A stretch of DNA of 64,000 bases, taken from assembly GCA_964444665.1 (NCBI GenBank), contig CAYUIE010000011.1, forward strand, positions 1 to 64,000, in the 5' to 3' direction. Below are positions 1-7,366 of the stretch, one piece after another; the stretch's first letter is position 1; the number at the start of each line of letters is the position of its first letter. A model generated the notes under the pieces. The model was not told where the DNA came from and did no database searches. It saw only the letters and a list, made by a program, of their open reading frames with translations. Both the position numbers and the translations under genes were made by a program. This DNA is from CAYZTY01 sp964444665. GTDB taxonomy: Bacteria > Planctomycetota > Phycisphaerae > Sedimentisphaerales > CAYZTY01.

Positions 1-34
1 GATATATCGGCAAAAAGACCTTTATATCTGTATT

Positions 35-934
35 TTATCTGTGACAGACTACTAGCATAGCCTGAGTCTTTGTTGCAATGATGATGATATTTTGAATTGC
101 GCCCTTTTCTGATACCTTAAACGTACCGCCGTCATATGCCACTTTTAAGACAAATCCTTCTTTCCACAGTAGCATCCCAATCGTCTTAAGAGAGAAGTGC
201 CAAATGTGGTCTATAAGGTGGAAACGTGGTCCTTCAGAGGTATTTGGAATCCTGAATATTATTACGCCATCTTCTGAAAGAATGTACTTAATCATCCGCA
301 ATACTTGGCCCGGATCATCGACATGCTCGAGAAAGTCGAAGAACACCACTATGTCGAAGAAGCCCTTATAAGGTACGTACCTTCTACACAATTCATCTAA
401 CGTGACTGGCATTACTAAGTGACCTCTTGATATTGCGGCTTTAATCGCATGTGGTGAAATCTCAAGACCTGTTGTATTCCAGCCGAATTCTCCAGCAGCC
501 CTTTGCAGGTAACCACGTCCTCCACCGATTTCAAGGAGCTTTCGTGGATTACCATTTTCATCCCTTGGGCTGATTCCGAAGCTTATCCATATCTCAACGA
601 CCTTCCTCGAAATCCGGTTGCGGAAATTTTTGTCTCTTTCGGAACTATCTGAAATGCCTACTTGATTCCTAATTTCGTCGGGATATTTTTCCGCTTTGAA
701 ATAATCCTCAGAATAAAGCGTACGATTGAATGTTCTTCCTGGTAGTGGATTGCGCCATATCAAATCACAGTGATTACACCGAACCAGAGAGAATTCCTGC
801 CAGTTAATTAATAATGTTCCCACAACGTTGTAATTGTATGAACTACATAAATTGCACGGAGTGTAGACAAATTCAGCCGGGTCTATCTGAATCCAGGAAA
901 CTTGCGCTTCCAAAATACGTGAGGCAATTTTCAT
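35..934 (-). CDS. Zinc-finger class I SAM-dependent methyltransferase
   Basis: Predicted SAM-dependent methyltransferase of 299 residues. An N-terminal CxxC...CxxC cluster (CNLC and CNHCD, roughly residues 27-60) resembles the zinc-binding head found on sugar- and natural-product-modifying methyltransferases. The Rossmann core follows, with the glycine motif LLEIGGGRGYL, a DFLEHV segment typical of motif II/III, and a late IRIPNTSEG strand. The reading frame extends upstream to 1054, but the ATG at 934 is preceded by AAGGAG at ideal spacing, so I take that start. The substrate cannot be read from the sequence; cell-surface glycan or secondary-metabolite tailoring is usual for this architecture. 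The next gene on the same strand (dacB) is upstream with its own promoter, so this is probably a separate transcript. Confidence 0.8.
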   Translation of the reverse strand: MKIASRILEAQVSWIQIDPAEFVYTPCNLCSSYNYNVVGTLLINWQEFSLVRCNHCDLIWRNPLPGRTFNRTLYSEDYFKAEKYPDEIRNQVGISDSSERDKNFRNRISRKVVEIWISFGISPRDENGNPRKLLEIGGGRGYLQRAAGEFGWNTTGLEISPHAIKAAISRGHLVMPVTLDELCRRYVPYKGFFDIVVFFDFLEHVDDPGQVLRMIKYILSEDGVIIFRIPNTSEGPRFHLIDHIWHFSLKTIGMLLWKEGFVLKVAYDGGTFKVSEKGAIQNIIIIATKTQAMLVVCHR

Positions 935-1060
935 TTTGTATCTCCTTTTCATTTTTATGCTCTGAATTATTCCTTTAGGGACAGGAATCTGCCGCGATTT
1001 TCCACTACATATTGTTATCTGCTCTGCAGATTTTTTCTCCCGCCTGTATACCAACTATGG

Positions 1061-1090
1061 ATTATATTGTTTACGCATAGTATCATACAA
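1061..1090 (-). promoter_or_regulatory. Putative sigma-70 promoter for the methyltransferase gene
   Basis: On the minus strand TTGTAT is followed after 18 bp by a perfect TATAAT. It lies about 125 bp upstream of the preferred ATG at 934. The leader between them contains no recognised RNA element. Confidence 0.4.
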
Positions 1091-1219
1091 TATCCTAAAT
1101 TTTTCATGGATTAAAAAGCATAATTCTTACATTTCATAACCGACTCTTTTCACTTAACTTATAGTAGGATGCCTCGACTTATTCCAATCTATCCTTTTCC
1201 ACTCCTCATCACTGACTAG

Positions 1220-2638
1220 TTACTTGTCGATGATTGCCTTTACGATGTCATTAATTGCCGTGCGGGTTCGGCCATTGGCATTGTGAGTCAGAATTGAGAA
1301 GATATATTCGCCTTTTCCCGAATTGCACACGCCAGAGAAAGACTTTACCTTGTTGATATAACCGGTTTTGCCGAAGATTTTGCCCTTATATTTTTCCTCG
1401 GTGAAATATTTACGAATTGTGCCGTCTACCCCCCCTACTGCAAGCGAATTTCTATAAACCTGCCAATTTTTGCTTTTACGTACGGCAAGCAGCACTTTGG
1501 TAATGGCTGCCGGGCTGAGCTGATTTTTAGCACTTAGGCCGCTGGCGTCATCAATATACACCTCATCGCGGGAAATGCCCAAACTAGTAAGGTACTGTGT
1601 GGTAATATCCCGGCCGAGTTGCCAGGAGCCCTCACTTTTCGTTTGACCGGCCTTTGCAGCGATTGTTTTCATCAGGGCCTCGGCGGCCAGGCCGAAGCTG
1701 TCTTTGTTGCATCGATTTATTACATCGACTATCGGTGTTGTATAAAGCCTTAATGGTTTGAAATTCTTGCTCAGGTTAATTTTCTTTTCGATGTATTGGC
1801 CCCGGACAATTATGCCGGTCCTAACTAAATTCTCGGCCAGCAGGAAGCCGAAAAAGGCGGCCGGCCTGTCGAGCGCTACGCGGATGGGCCCGGTTTTCCT
1901 GTAACATTTACCCCGCAATGTTAGGTTATTTGTGCCGAGCTTCCTGGCACACCACAAGGTGTTGGGAGGTTTCGAAGTGATGGCGGCCTTGTTGGTGAGA
2001 TTTACGTAGCTCGTCTCGGGTTCGAGTGTTATGTCAAGCCGTCCATTTTTGTTTTGTGCGCTTATTTCGACGCAATTGCCGTTAAAATTCAGGCCGCTGA
2101 CCTGGCAGGCATAATGGCGATTGAGCTGACTTTTTGGCCAACTGGGATGGACACAGGTATCGTCAAATACGGTGCTATCAACGATGATGTCCTTAATTGT
2201 CGATATGCCCTGCTCTTTAAGAGCAGTGGTAATCTCGTCAAATAGCCAGTTTGGATTGCGTCCGTGTTTTTCGTCTGTGACTTTATCACCCAGGAGCGGG
2301 TCGCCACTGCCCACTATTACCAGAGCCTTGTCCTGCAGACCAATGAGTGTTTTATATTGATATTCCGGCCCAAGGAAATGCAGGGCCGATGCGGATGTAA
2401 TGAGTTTCATATTCGAAGCGGGGACCATAGACTTGTGCGAATTGTGTGAATATATGGTTTGTCCTGAATCAACATCGATTATGTGAATGGCAAATTGGAC
2501 TTTTTTCTGGGAAGTTTGGCCGATTATGCCGTTAATTTGCCGTGCTAACTGTCCATTGGTTGTATCAGCCGGGCTGGAAGTCAGCAGCGCTGCTATAAAG
2601 AAAAAACCAAGTAAACCGTTAATCATACTTACATTCAT
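1220..2638 (-). CDS. dacB: D-alanyl-D-alanine carboxypeptidase/endopeptidase (PBP4, peptidase S13)
   Basis: Periplasmic penicillin-binding protein of the S13 family, which trims pentapeptide stems and cleaves D-Ala cross-links in peptidoglycan. An N-terminal hydrophobic signal segment is followed by the SxxK nucleophile motif (SNMK, in VPASNMKL), the DDASGLS...N region carrying the SxN-type motif, and a C-terminal KTG triad (FGKTGYINKVKS). Length of about 470 residues fits PBP4 including its inserted domains. The frame is open to a TTG at 2671, but a good minus-strand promoter overlaps that stretch, so the ATG at 2638 (or the one at 2626) is the more likely start. Divergent from larC. A PBP4 fits a Phycisphaerae-like lineage that keeps peptidoglycan. 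Confidence 0.88.
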   Translation of the reverse strand: MNVSMINGLLGFFFIAALLTSSPADTTNGQLARQINGIIGQTSQKKVQFAIHIIDVDSGQTIYSHNSHKSMVPASNMKLITSASALHFLGPEYQYKTLIGLQDKALVIVGSGDPLLGDKVTDEKHGRNPNWLFDEITTALKEQGISTIKDIIVDSTVFDDTCVHPSWPKSQLNRHYACQVSGLNFNGNCVEISAQNKNGRLDITLEPETSYVNLTNKAAITSKPPNTLWCARKLGTNNLTLRGKCYRKTGPIRVALDRPAAFFGFLLAENLVRTGIIVRGQYIEKKINLSKNFKPLRLYTTPIVDVINRCNKDSFGLAAEALMKTIAAKAGQTKSEGSWQLGRDITTQYLTSLGISRDEVYIDDASGLSAKNQLSPAAITKVLLAVRKSKNWQVYRNSLAVGGVDGTIRKYFTEEKYKGKIFGKTGYINKVKSFSGVCNSGKGEYIFSILTHNANGRTRTAINDIVKAIIDK

Positions 2639-2642
2639 ACTA

Positions 2643-2671
2643 AAATTATCGTTGCAATTCAAGAGTGACAA
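2643..2671 (-). promoter_or_regulatory. Putative promoter for dacB
   Basis: Minus strand TTGTCA, 17 bp, TAATTT. The predicted transcription start falls almost at the ATG codons at 2638 and 2626, which argues for a very short leader and against the TTG at 2671 as start codon. Confidence 0.45.
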
Positions 2672-2682
2672 ACGAATTATGC

Positions 2683-2711
2683 TTGAATAGTTAAGTATTT
2701 GGCCGGATAAT
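2683..2711 (+). promoter_or_regulatory. Putative promoter for larC
   Basis: Plus strand TTGAAT, 17 bp, GATAAT, ending 28 bp before the larC ATG. Together with the opposing promoter it makes a compact divergent intergenic region. Confidence 0.45.
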
Positions 2712-2739
2712 CAGGAAAATTTTTGTAAGGTTTAAAAAT

Positions 2740-3918
2740 ATGAAGATAGCATACTTCGACTGTTTTGCCGGTGCTGGCGGCGATATGATTGTGGCCGCGA
2801 TGCTTGACGCAGGGCTGGACGGCGAATTCCTGAAGTCTCAGCTTGCCGGCCTCGGCCTGAGTCAGCTTGAGATAAAAATTAGCCAGACACACCGAAACCA
2901 TCTTAGGGCATTGAAGTTCGAACCGCAGGCACGGCAAAATGAGCCGGGCCGGAATCTGGCAACAATAACCGAACTGATAACAGCGTCAGCAATCAGCCAA
3001 AATGCAAAAGACCGGGCGGTTGAGGTGTTTAAGAGACTGGCTGACGCGGAGGCGAGGGCGCACGGCAAAAAGCCCGAAGAAATCCATTTTCACGAGGTTG
3101 GTGCGCTGGATTCGATCGCCGATATAGTCTCGGCCTGTATAGGGCTGGATGCCTTGGGAATCGAGAGGGTCCATTGTTCGCCTTTGCCGGTCGGTGGGGG
3201 CATTATTGAGTGTGCTCACGGCTTGCTGCCGGGCCCGGCACCGGCGACGTTAGAACTTTTGAAAGATGTCCCGGTTATGGGTGGGCCGGTGGCAGCTGAA
3301 CTGGTTACGCCGACGGCAGCGGCTGTTTTGGTAACGATTGTCGATGAATTCGGCCCCCTGCCGGCTATGAAAGTCGAGAAAACCGGCTATGGGGCAGGCT
3401 CAAAAGAGTTCCAGAAGGTTCCAAATCTGCTTCGTCTTGTCATTGGCAGCGCTACCGATATCAACCTGGCTTCGGCCGACTCAATTTGTCTGCTTGAGGC
3501 CAATATCGATGATGCGACCGGTGAGGTAATCGGCTTTGTGACCGAGAAACTGCTTAGAAATGGGGCGCTGGACGTCTATACGACGCCGATTTATATGAAA
3601 CACAGCCGCCCTGCCGTGCAGATATCCGTTATATGTGAGGTTTGCGATGCCGAAGCGCTCGGCCAAATGCTGCTTGAAGAGGGAATAAGCTTCGGCCTTA
3701 GAAAGCAAATAGCCCAGAGGATGAAGCTGGTCAGGGATACGATAACGGTAAAAACTGAATATGGGGATATACGTGTCAAATCCGGCCTTTCAGACGGCAA
3801 ACTAGTGACGGCCAAGCCTGAATATTCCGACTGCTCCGTGGCGGCAGAAAACCATAAGGTAACATTCAAAAAAGTTTCCGAGGCGGCGATGAAGGCTTTT
3901 TGGGCTCAAAAAAAATAA
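2740..3918 (+). CDS. larC: LarC, nickel-pincer cofactor nickel chelatase
   Basis: LarC inserts nickel into pyridinium-3,5-bisthiocarboxylic acid mononucleotide, the last step in making the nickel-pincer cofactor of LarA-type racemases and epimerases. The start MKIAYFDCFAGAGGDM is the family signature. The HGKKPEEIHFHEVGALDS segment (residues about 107-125) carries the conserved His-rich motif, and the C-terminal LEANIDDATGE...  region belongs to the LarC2 half. At 392 residues both halves are in one continuous frame, unlike Lactobacillus, where larC1 and larC2 are joined by a programmed frameshift. No larA, larB or larE lies nearby, so its partners must be elsewhere. Confidence 0.92.
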   Translation: MKIAYFDCFAGAGGDMIVAAMLDAGLDGEFLKSQLAGLGLSQLEIKISQTHRNHLRALKFEPQARQNEPGRNLATITELITASAISQNAKDRAVEVFKRLADAEARAHGKKPEEIHFHEVGALDSIADIVSACIGLDALGIERVHCSPLPVGGGIIECAHGLLPGPAPATLELLKDVPVMGGPVAAELVTPTAAAVLVTIVDEFGPLPAMKVEKTGYGAGSKEFQKVPNLLRLVIGSATDINLASADSICLLEANIDDATGEVIGFVTEKLLRNGALDVYTTPIYMKHSRPAVQISVICEVCDAEALGQMLLEEGISFGLRKQIAQRMKLVRDTITVKTEYGDIRVKSGLSDGKLVTAKPEYSDCSVAAENHKVTFKKVSEAAMKAFWAQKK

Positions 3919-4054
3919 ATTTTAAGTCCATTCTATCAAGGCAGTTATAGCTCCAGACAGCAACCCTTCGGCAATACATAAAATACTCACATCGTCTTAT
4001 TAAATAAGCACTTACGTCAAACACGCTCGTTTTTCTTTAAGAATTATTGTTTTA

Positions 4055-4083
4055 TTGACGCAATCTTTCTGTGCCGATATATT
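4055..4083 (+). promoter_or_regulatory. Strong sigma-70-like promoter without a following gene
   Basis: TTGACG, 17 bp, TATATT. Transcription would start near 4090. No open reading frame with a ribosome binding site follows before the strong terminator at 4163-4206, so the pair defines a short non-coding transcription unit. Confidence 0.6.
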
Positions 4084-4089
4084 AATGGC

Positions 4090-4206
4090 TGGCTTGGACC
4101 GGCACACTGGACCAAACGGGGTGATTGATAAATTGAAATTTGCGGCTTCTTTGCCGTGGCTTACTTCCGGAATCCCGACAAATCGGGGACTCCGGAAGTT
4201 TTTTTA
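4090..4206 (+). ncRNA. Candidate small RNA of about 115 nt
   Basis: A good promoter (4055-4083) and a textbook rho-independent terminator (4163-4206) bracket a segment with no credible coding potential. Inside it a GCGGC/GCCGT hairpin lies directly before the terminator stem, and the hexamer TGGACC occurs twice. I do not recognise it as 6S, SRP RNA, tmRNA or a known riboswitch class. It could instead be the end of a longer larC transcript. Function unknown. Confidence 0.45.
4163..4206 (+). terminator. Rho-independent terminator
   Basis: ACTTCCGG at 4163-4170 pairs with CCGGAAGT at 4192-4199, with an inner ATCCCGA/TCGGGGA stem, followed by a run of seven T. It can end both the candidate sRNA and read-through from larC. 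Confidence 0.85.
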
Positions 4207-4315
4207 TTCCTTCCCACCTACGAACTTCTTTATAGTATAGATTTATTAGCCGATATGTATGATAGATATGTAAAATAACTTAAAAGAGGAAGCTTCTTAA
4301 ACTTTCAAAGGTCTT

Positions 4316-4621
4316 GTGGATAAAAAATCAAAAACCGGATTACAAGAGAGAGTGATTTTAAAAAATGCACCTGGCACTAAAGTGTTTAAATGGCTGAAAC
4401 GTATAGATTGGTTACTTGGTATATGTGTGATGTGTGTAGTAATAGCAATTTTCTTCTCCGAGAAAATTGCCGAGCATAGAATGCAGGCTATGGGATTCTT
4501 TATTGGTATTGCCTTGGTCTTATGGGGGATAAATACTTTTGCTGAAGGAAAATTCGAATATCCTTACAGAACATCAAAAAGGAAAGACGTCATAAAGGAG
4601 TATGGAAAAATGCTAAAATAA
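4316..4621 (+). CDS. Small two-helix membrane protein, unknown function
   Basis: A 101-residue protein starting at GTG, with AAAGG five bases upstream. A basic N-terminus leads into two predicted membrane helices (about residues 33-49 and 58-75), followed by a charged C-terminal tail. I recognise no family. The 3' end overlaps a second small membrane reading frame that is out of frame by one base, so the end of this gene may be altered. It sits with another small membrane protein (4761-5243) in an A+T-rich stretch that looks unlike the flanking larC and pyrK. Confidence 0.5.
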   Translation: MDKKSKTGLQERVILKNAPGTKVFKWLKRIDWLLGICVMCVVIAIFFSEKIAEHRMQAMGFFIGIALVLWGINTFAEGKFEYPYRTSKRKDVIKEYGKMLK

Positions 4622-4722
4622 TTGGGAGTATCATTGCCATTATAGGAATTCCGCTTACTGTTTGGGGAGCGCTTTTCTGGTTTGATTTTATTAGGGACAT
4701 ATATAATAGTCATATAAAGTAA
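4610..4722 (+). pseudogene. Small membrane ORF with a one-base frame disruption in an A run
   Basis: From the ATG at 4610 the frame reads M-L-K and stops. The adjacent frame from 4618 is open for 34 codons and encodes a clear membrane helix (IIGSIIAIIGIPLTVWGALF) ending at TAA 4722. AAAGGAG lies upstream, before an ATG at 4602. Adding one A to the run at 4615-4618 would join start and helix into one small protein of about 37-40 residues. This may be a real frameshift, slippage, or a homopolymer error. Confidence 0.35.
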
Positions 4723-4760
4723 ATTTCCCGATTTTATATTTTCACAAAAAGGCAAAATAA

Positions 4761-5243
4761 ATGTTTCTTAAAATCGTATCTCGGATATTTACTGTGATTG
4801 GGGCGCTGACAGTTTTATTGTTAATTTTAATTTTGTGCGCACTTATTGTCGGATACCTGATGATAGACAGAGATATTATTTTTGAGGAGAACGAACGTTT
4901 TCCTTCTCCTGACGGCAGGGTTGATGCAGTGTTAATGGGCTATGATGCCGGTGCAACAACAAGTTATTCAAATTCACTATACTTGGTCCCATCTGGTTTT
5001 AAGATTACAAAGTGGGATGTGAAAATAAGGGACAAATATATCCCCGTCTTTGTTGCCGACCATATCGAAGGATTGGAAATTCAGTGGATAAAAGCAATGC
5101 TACTGGAAATAAGATACAATAAGGCGCGCATAAATAAGTTCTGCAACCAATATATGCCGCTACCCAACGAATACAATTACGTTGTCGATGTCAGGGAAAT
5201 ACCTATAGTAACCGATAAATCACTTTCTAAACACAACGAGTAA
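4761..5243 (+). CDS. Single-pass membrane-anchored hypothetical protein
   Basis: A 160-residue protein with a strong N-terminal membrane helix (about residues 9-33) and an outside domain of about 120 residues. That domain begins with an SPDGRVDAVL segment and has a GATTSYSNSLYLVPSG stretch; the pattern SPDG followed by GATTS recurs in small exported proteins of unknown function, but I cannot name the family firmly. AAAAAGG precedes the ATG. It follows the other small membrane reading frames and may share their transcript. Function unknown. Confidence 0.55.
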   Translation: MFLKIVSRIFTVIGALTVLLLILILCALIVGYLMIDRDIIFEENERFPSPDGRVDAVLMGYDAGATTSYSNSLYLVPSGFKITKWDVKIRDKYIPVFVADHIEGLEIQWIKAMLLEIRYNKARINKFCNQYMPLPNEYNYVVDVREIPIVTDKSLSKHNE

Positions 5244-5290
5244 TATTTACAAATCCAGAATTATCAACTCTAACTAAAACGGCAATTTAC

Positions 5291-5318
5291 TTGACGGGGA
5301 GGGTCTGGAGTATAAACT
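5291..5318 (+). promoter_or_regulatory. Putative promoter for pyrK
   Basis: TTGACG, 16 bp, TAAACT, about 45 bp upstream of the pyrK ATG. A TATAAA also overlaps, but at a spacing too short for sigma-70. Confidence 0.4.
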
Positions 5319-5336
5319 TAGAGCACGTTCAGATTC

Positions 5337-5359
5337 GTTGATTTTTCTAAGAAATCAAC
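5337..5359 (+). promoter_or_regulatory. Inverted repeat directly before the pyrK start codon
   Basis: GTTGATTT at 5337-5344 and AAATCAAC at 5352-5359 form a perfect 8-bp stem with a 7-nt loop, ending four bases before the ATG. No Shine-Dalgarno is visible outside it. It may be an operator or a translation-blocking hairpin; it does not match the PyrR-binding RNA consensus. Confidence 0.4.
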
Positions 5360-5363
5360 AGTT

Positions 5364-6281
5364 ATGAAAGAAGATGTCCCACAAAAGAAGGGTCAGTTTG
5401 ACGCGAGAGTCTGCTCTAATGAGCAGATTGGCAGGCGCTTTTGGCGGCTTAGGCTGGAGCTGGACAGTCCTGGTGCAAAGAGCTTTTCGGCCGCCCTGCC
5501 GGGCCAATTCGCCCAGTTAGACGTCAGCAACCTGCCGCTGCCGGACAAGGAAAAGATACCTGAAGATTTACGTGACTCAGTTAGCCGAAGCATCCTTCTG
5601 CGAAGGCCATTCAGCTTTACTGACATCGTCGCAAGCTCGACAAAGACTGAGGTTGAAATTTTATACTGTACTCGCGGGCCGGGTACGCTGCGGATGACAG
5701 GCTTGCGGGAAGGCGGTCGGGTCAGCATAATCGGGCCGCTTGGTAATGGTTTTTCAGTGCCTGCCGGTATGCAAACCGCCCTTCTGGTGGCCGGTGGAAT
5801 GGGTATTGCCCCCCTCGTTTACCTGCATAAGTTTTTATCTCAAAACCACCCAAAGATGGAGGTTGTCGTATTCTTAGGGGCCAAAACGGCCCAGGAACTG
5901 CCCTGTGGGCCTGAGGGTTGTATAGGAGGCTCTGAGTACCGGTCAAAGGCCATATTGGCAACAGACGATGGCTCAGTGGGCTTTAAAGGTCCGATAACAC
6001 TATGTCTTGAGGAATGGCTGCAAAAGACCCGCCCTACCGGCAATCAATGCGTTATATACTCCTGCGGGCCGGAAGCGATGTTAGCTAAAGTGGCGGAGAT
6101 TGCCAAAATTCAGGACATGGACTGTCAGGTAAGCCTTGAGCGGATGATGGCCTGCGGCATCGGCGTCTGCCAGAGCTGTGCGGTCGAGTGTATAGTATCC
6201 AGCTCGAAAGAAACAGTTTACAAGCTTTGCTGTGAGGATGGACCGGTCTTTAACAGTAGAGAAATAGTATTCAGAATATGA
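5364..6281 (+). CDS. pyrK: Dihydroorotate dehydrogenase electron transfer subunit
   Basis: PyrK carries FAD and a [2Fe-2S] cluster and passes electrons from the PyrD flavin to NAD+ in class 1B dihydroorotate dehydrogenase (pyrimidine synthesis, cytosol). Visible features in order: the RPFSFTD-type FAD-binding segment, the GPLGNGF loop, the NAD-binding stretch LLVAGGMGIAPLVYLHKF, a CGPEAM motif, and the C-terminal cluster CGIGVCQSC...CC followed by EDGPVFNSREIVF. The length of 305 residues is slightly long because of an insert after residue 60. Its partner pyrD lies 1.1 kb downstream on the same strand; the gap holds a GNAT gene, a remnant of another pyrK 3' end, and a small membrane protein. 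Confidence 0.9.
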   Translation: MKEDVPQKKGQFDARVCSNEQIGRRFWRLRLELDSPGAKSFSAALPGQFAQLDVSNLPLPDKEKIPEDLRDSVSRSILLRRPFSFTDIVASSTKTEVEILYCTRGPGTLRMTGLREGGRVSIIGPLGNGFSVPAGMQTALLVAGGMGIAPLVYLHKFLSQNHPKMEVVVFLGAKTAQELPCGPEGCIGGSEYRSKAILATDDGSVGFKGPITLCLEEWLQKTRPTGNQCVIYSCGPEAMLAKVAEIAKIQDMDCQVSLERMMACGIGVCQSCAVECIVSSSKETVYKLCCEDGPVFNSREIVFRI

Positions 6282-6302
6282 TGCTATAGTCTGTGAAATC
6301 GT

Positions 6303-6782
6303 ATGGACATTGAGTACAAAGAAAATGATAAAGTAACTCCCCAGGAGATGCAATCTTTGGTTGAGTCCATTGGATTTGGGCAGCTTAGGTCCCCTGAGCG
6401 AAACAAGGTGGCCATTGACGGCTCGTTGTTTATAGCGAGTGCTCGTTACGATGGTAAACTCGTCGGCCTTATTCGTCTTGTTGGGGATTCAGCATATATC
6501 GTTCACATGGCGGATATGGAAGTCCATCCGGATTTTCAAAATAAAGGTGTCGGGCGAAAATTGATGGAAATGGCGTTAAACTACGCCAAGAAAATTAAAG
6601 TCGGATGCGGAGATGATTATGGTGAGTTTACACTTTTTGCCAATGTTGGTGCGGACCGATTTTACGAAAAGTTTGGGTTCATCCTGGCACCGAATGGAAT
6701 GGTCCTAACAGATACAAAATCCCGTCGGAGATACGAACTACAGTTTCAAAAAAGATGGACTGAAAAGAGAGCATCGAAATGA
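6303..6782 (+). CDS. GNAT family N-acetyltransferase
   Basis: A 159-residue acetyl-CoA-dependent N-acetyltransferase. The GNAT core is visible as the beta4 strand ADMEVHPDFQNKGVGRKLME, where the Q/RxxGxG/A pyrophosphate loop is QNKGVG, and the late FYEKFGF motif. The substrate is not predictable; small-molecule or protein acetylation are both usual. The gene starts 21 bp after pyrK and is followed at once by a fragment resembling a second pyrK C-terminus, which suggests it arrived as an insertion between pyrK and pyrD. Confidence 0.8.
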   Translation: MDIEYKENDKVTPQEMQSLVESIGFGQLRSPERNKVAIDGSLFIASARYDGKLVGLIRLVGDSAYIVHMADMEVHPDFQNKGVGRKLMEMALNYAKKIKVGCGDDYGEFTLFANVGADRFYEKFGFILAPNGMVLTDTKSRRRYELQFQKRWTEKRASK

Positions 6783-6793
6783 TAATGAGTTAA

Positions 6794-6859
6794 AACCTAC
6801 TGCCAGAACTGAGTTGTGAGGATTGTCCGATCTTTGATACTGGAGAAGTTGTGTTTTAA
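6794..6859 (+). pseudogene. Remnant of a pyrK 3' end
   Basis: The frame ending at TAA 6857-6859 reads SCEDCPIFDTGEVVF. The intact PyrK ends CCEDGPVFNSREIVFRI. The nucleotide match over the shared stretch is about three quarters by eye. A G-to-C change (GGx to TGT) accounts for the cysteine. There is no start codon or upstream PyrK sequence, so this is a fragment, probably the displaced original end of pyrK or the end of a second copy left by recombination. Confidence 0.6.
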
Positions 6860-6921
6860 CCACAGATTTCGTAGATTGCACGGAGAAGCTCTTACATAGG
6901 AATATATCAAGGAAGATTGGA

Positions 6922-7305
6922 ATGTCAGATACTTTGATTGCTGTAATTGTTGGTGGTTTCGTTGCGAGCATTGTACCGATTACGAGATTGATTTTTGATT
7001 ATTTCCGTTGGAAACGCGAGGCAAAGCTCGAGCAACTGAGGTCTGAGAGAAAACGACTAGAAACGTTATATAACAAAGCATTAAAGGAACTACCTAAGGC
7101 CCTGGCTGAGCATACTTGGCCAACTGATATAGTATCAGACATTTTGATTTTGATGCCGAAAGAGGTAACAGAATGTATTCGCTCATTCGTGAAAGATAAG
7201 GACAAAACTGAATCAAAGTGCCGAGACGCCTATACAAATATCACTTTCACAATGAAGCAATCTCTCTCAAAGGTTGACAAACAAATTGAAAATCTAACAA
7301 AATAA
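6922..7305 (+). CDS. Small membrane-anchored coiled-coil protein, unknown
   Basis: A 127-residue protein with an N-terminal membrane helix (residues about 4-24), a basic stretch FRWKREAKLEQLRSERKR that is likely coiled coil, and a charged helical remainder. The start is supported by AAGGA and TGGA upstream of the ATG. I recognise no domain. The topology resembles short membrane-tethered proteins found among accessory genes. The base composition is more A+T-rich than pyrK or pyrD, consistent with later insertion between them. Confidence 0.5.
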   Translation: MSDTLIAVIVGGFVASIVPITRLIFDYFRWKREAKLEQLRSERKRLETLYNKALKELPKALAEHTWPTDIVSDILILMPKEVTECIRSFVKDKDKTESKCRDAYTNITFTMKQSLSKVDKQIENLTK

Positions 7306-7366
7306 TTCGATGTGGTGCTAAGATATCTAAATTTATATCAAAAGGCTAGTTCCAGTTCGTAGTTGT

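Noticed and set aside
4055..4240. 61-codon frame over the candidate sRNA
   Set aside because: It begins inside the -35 element and runs through the terminator hairpin, so it cannot be translated from the transcript.
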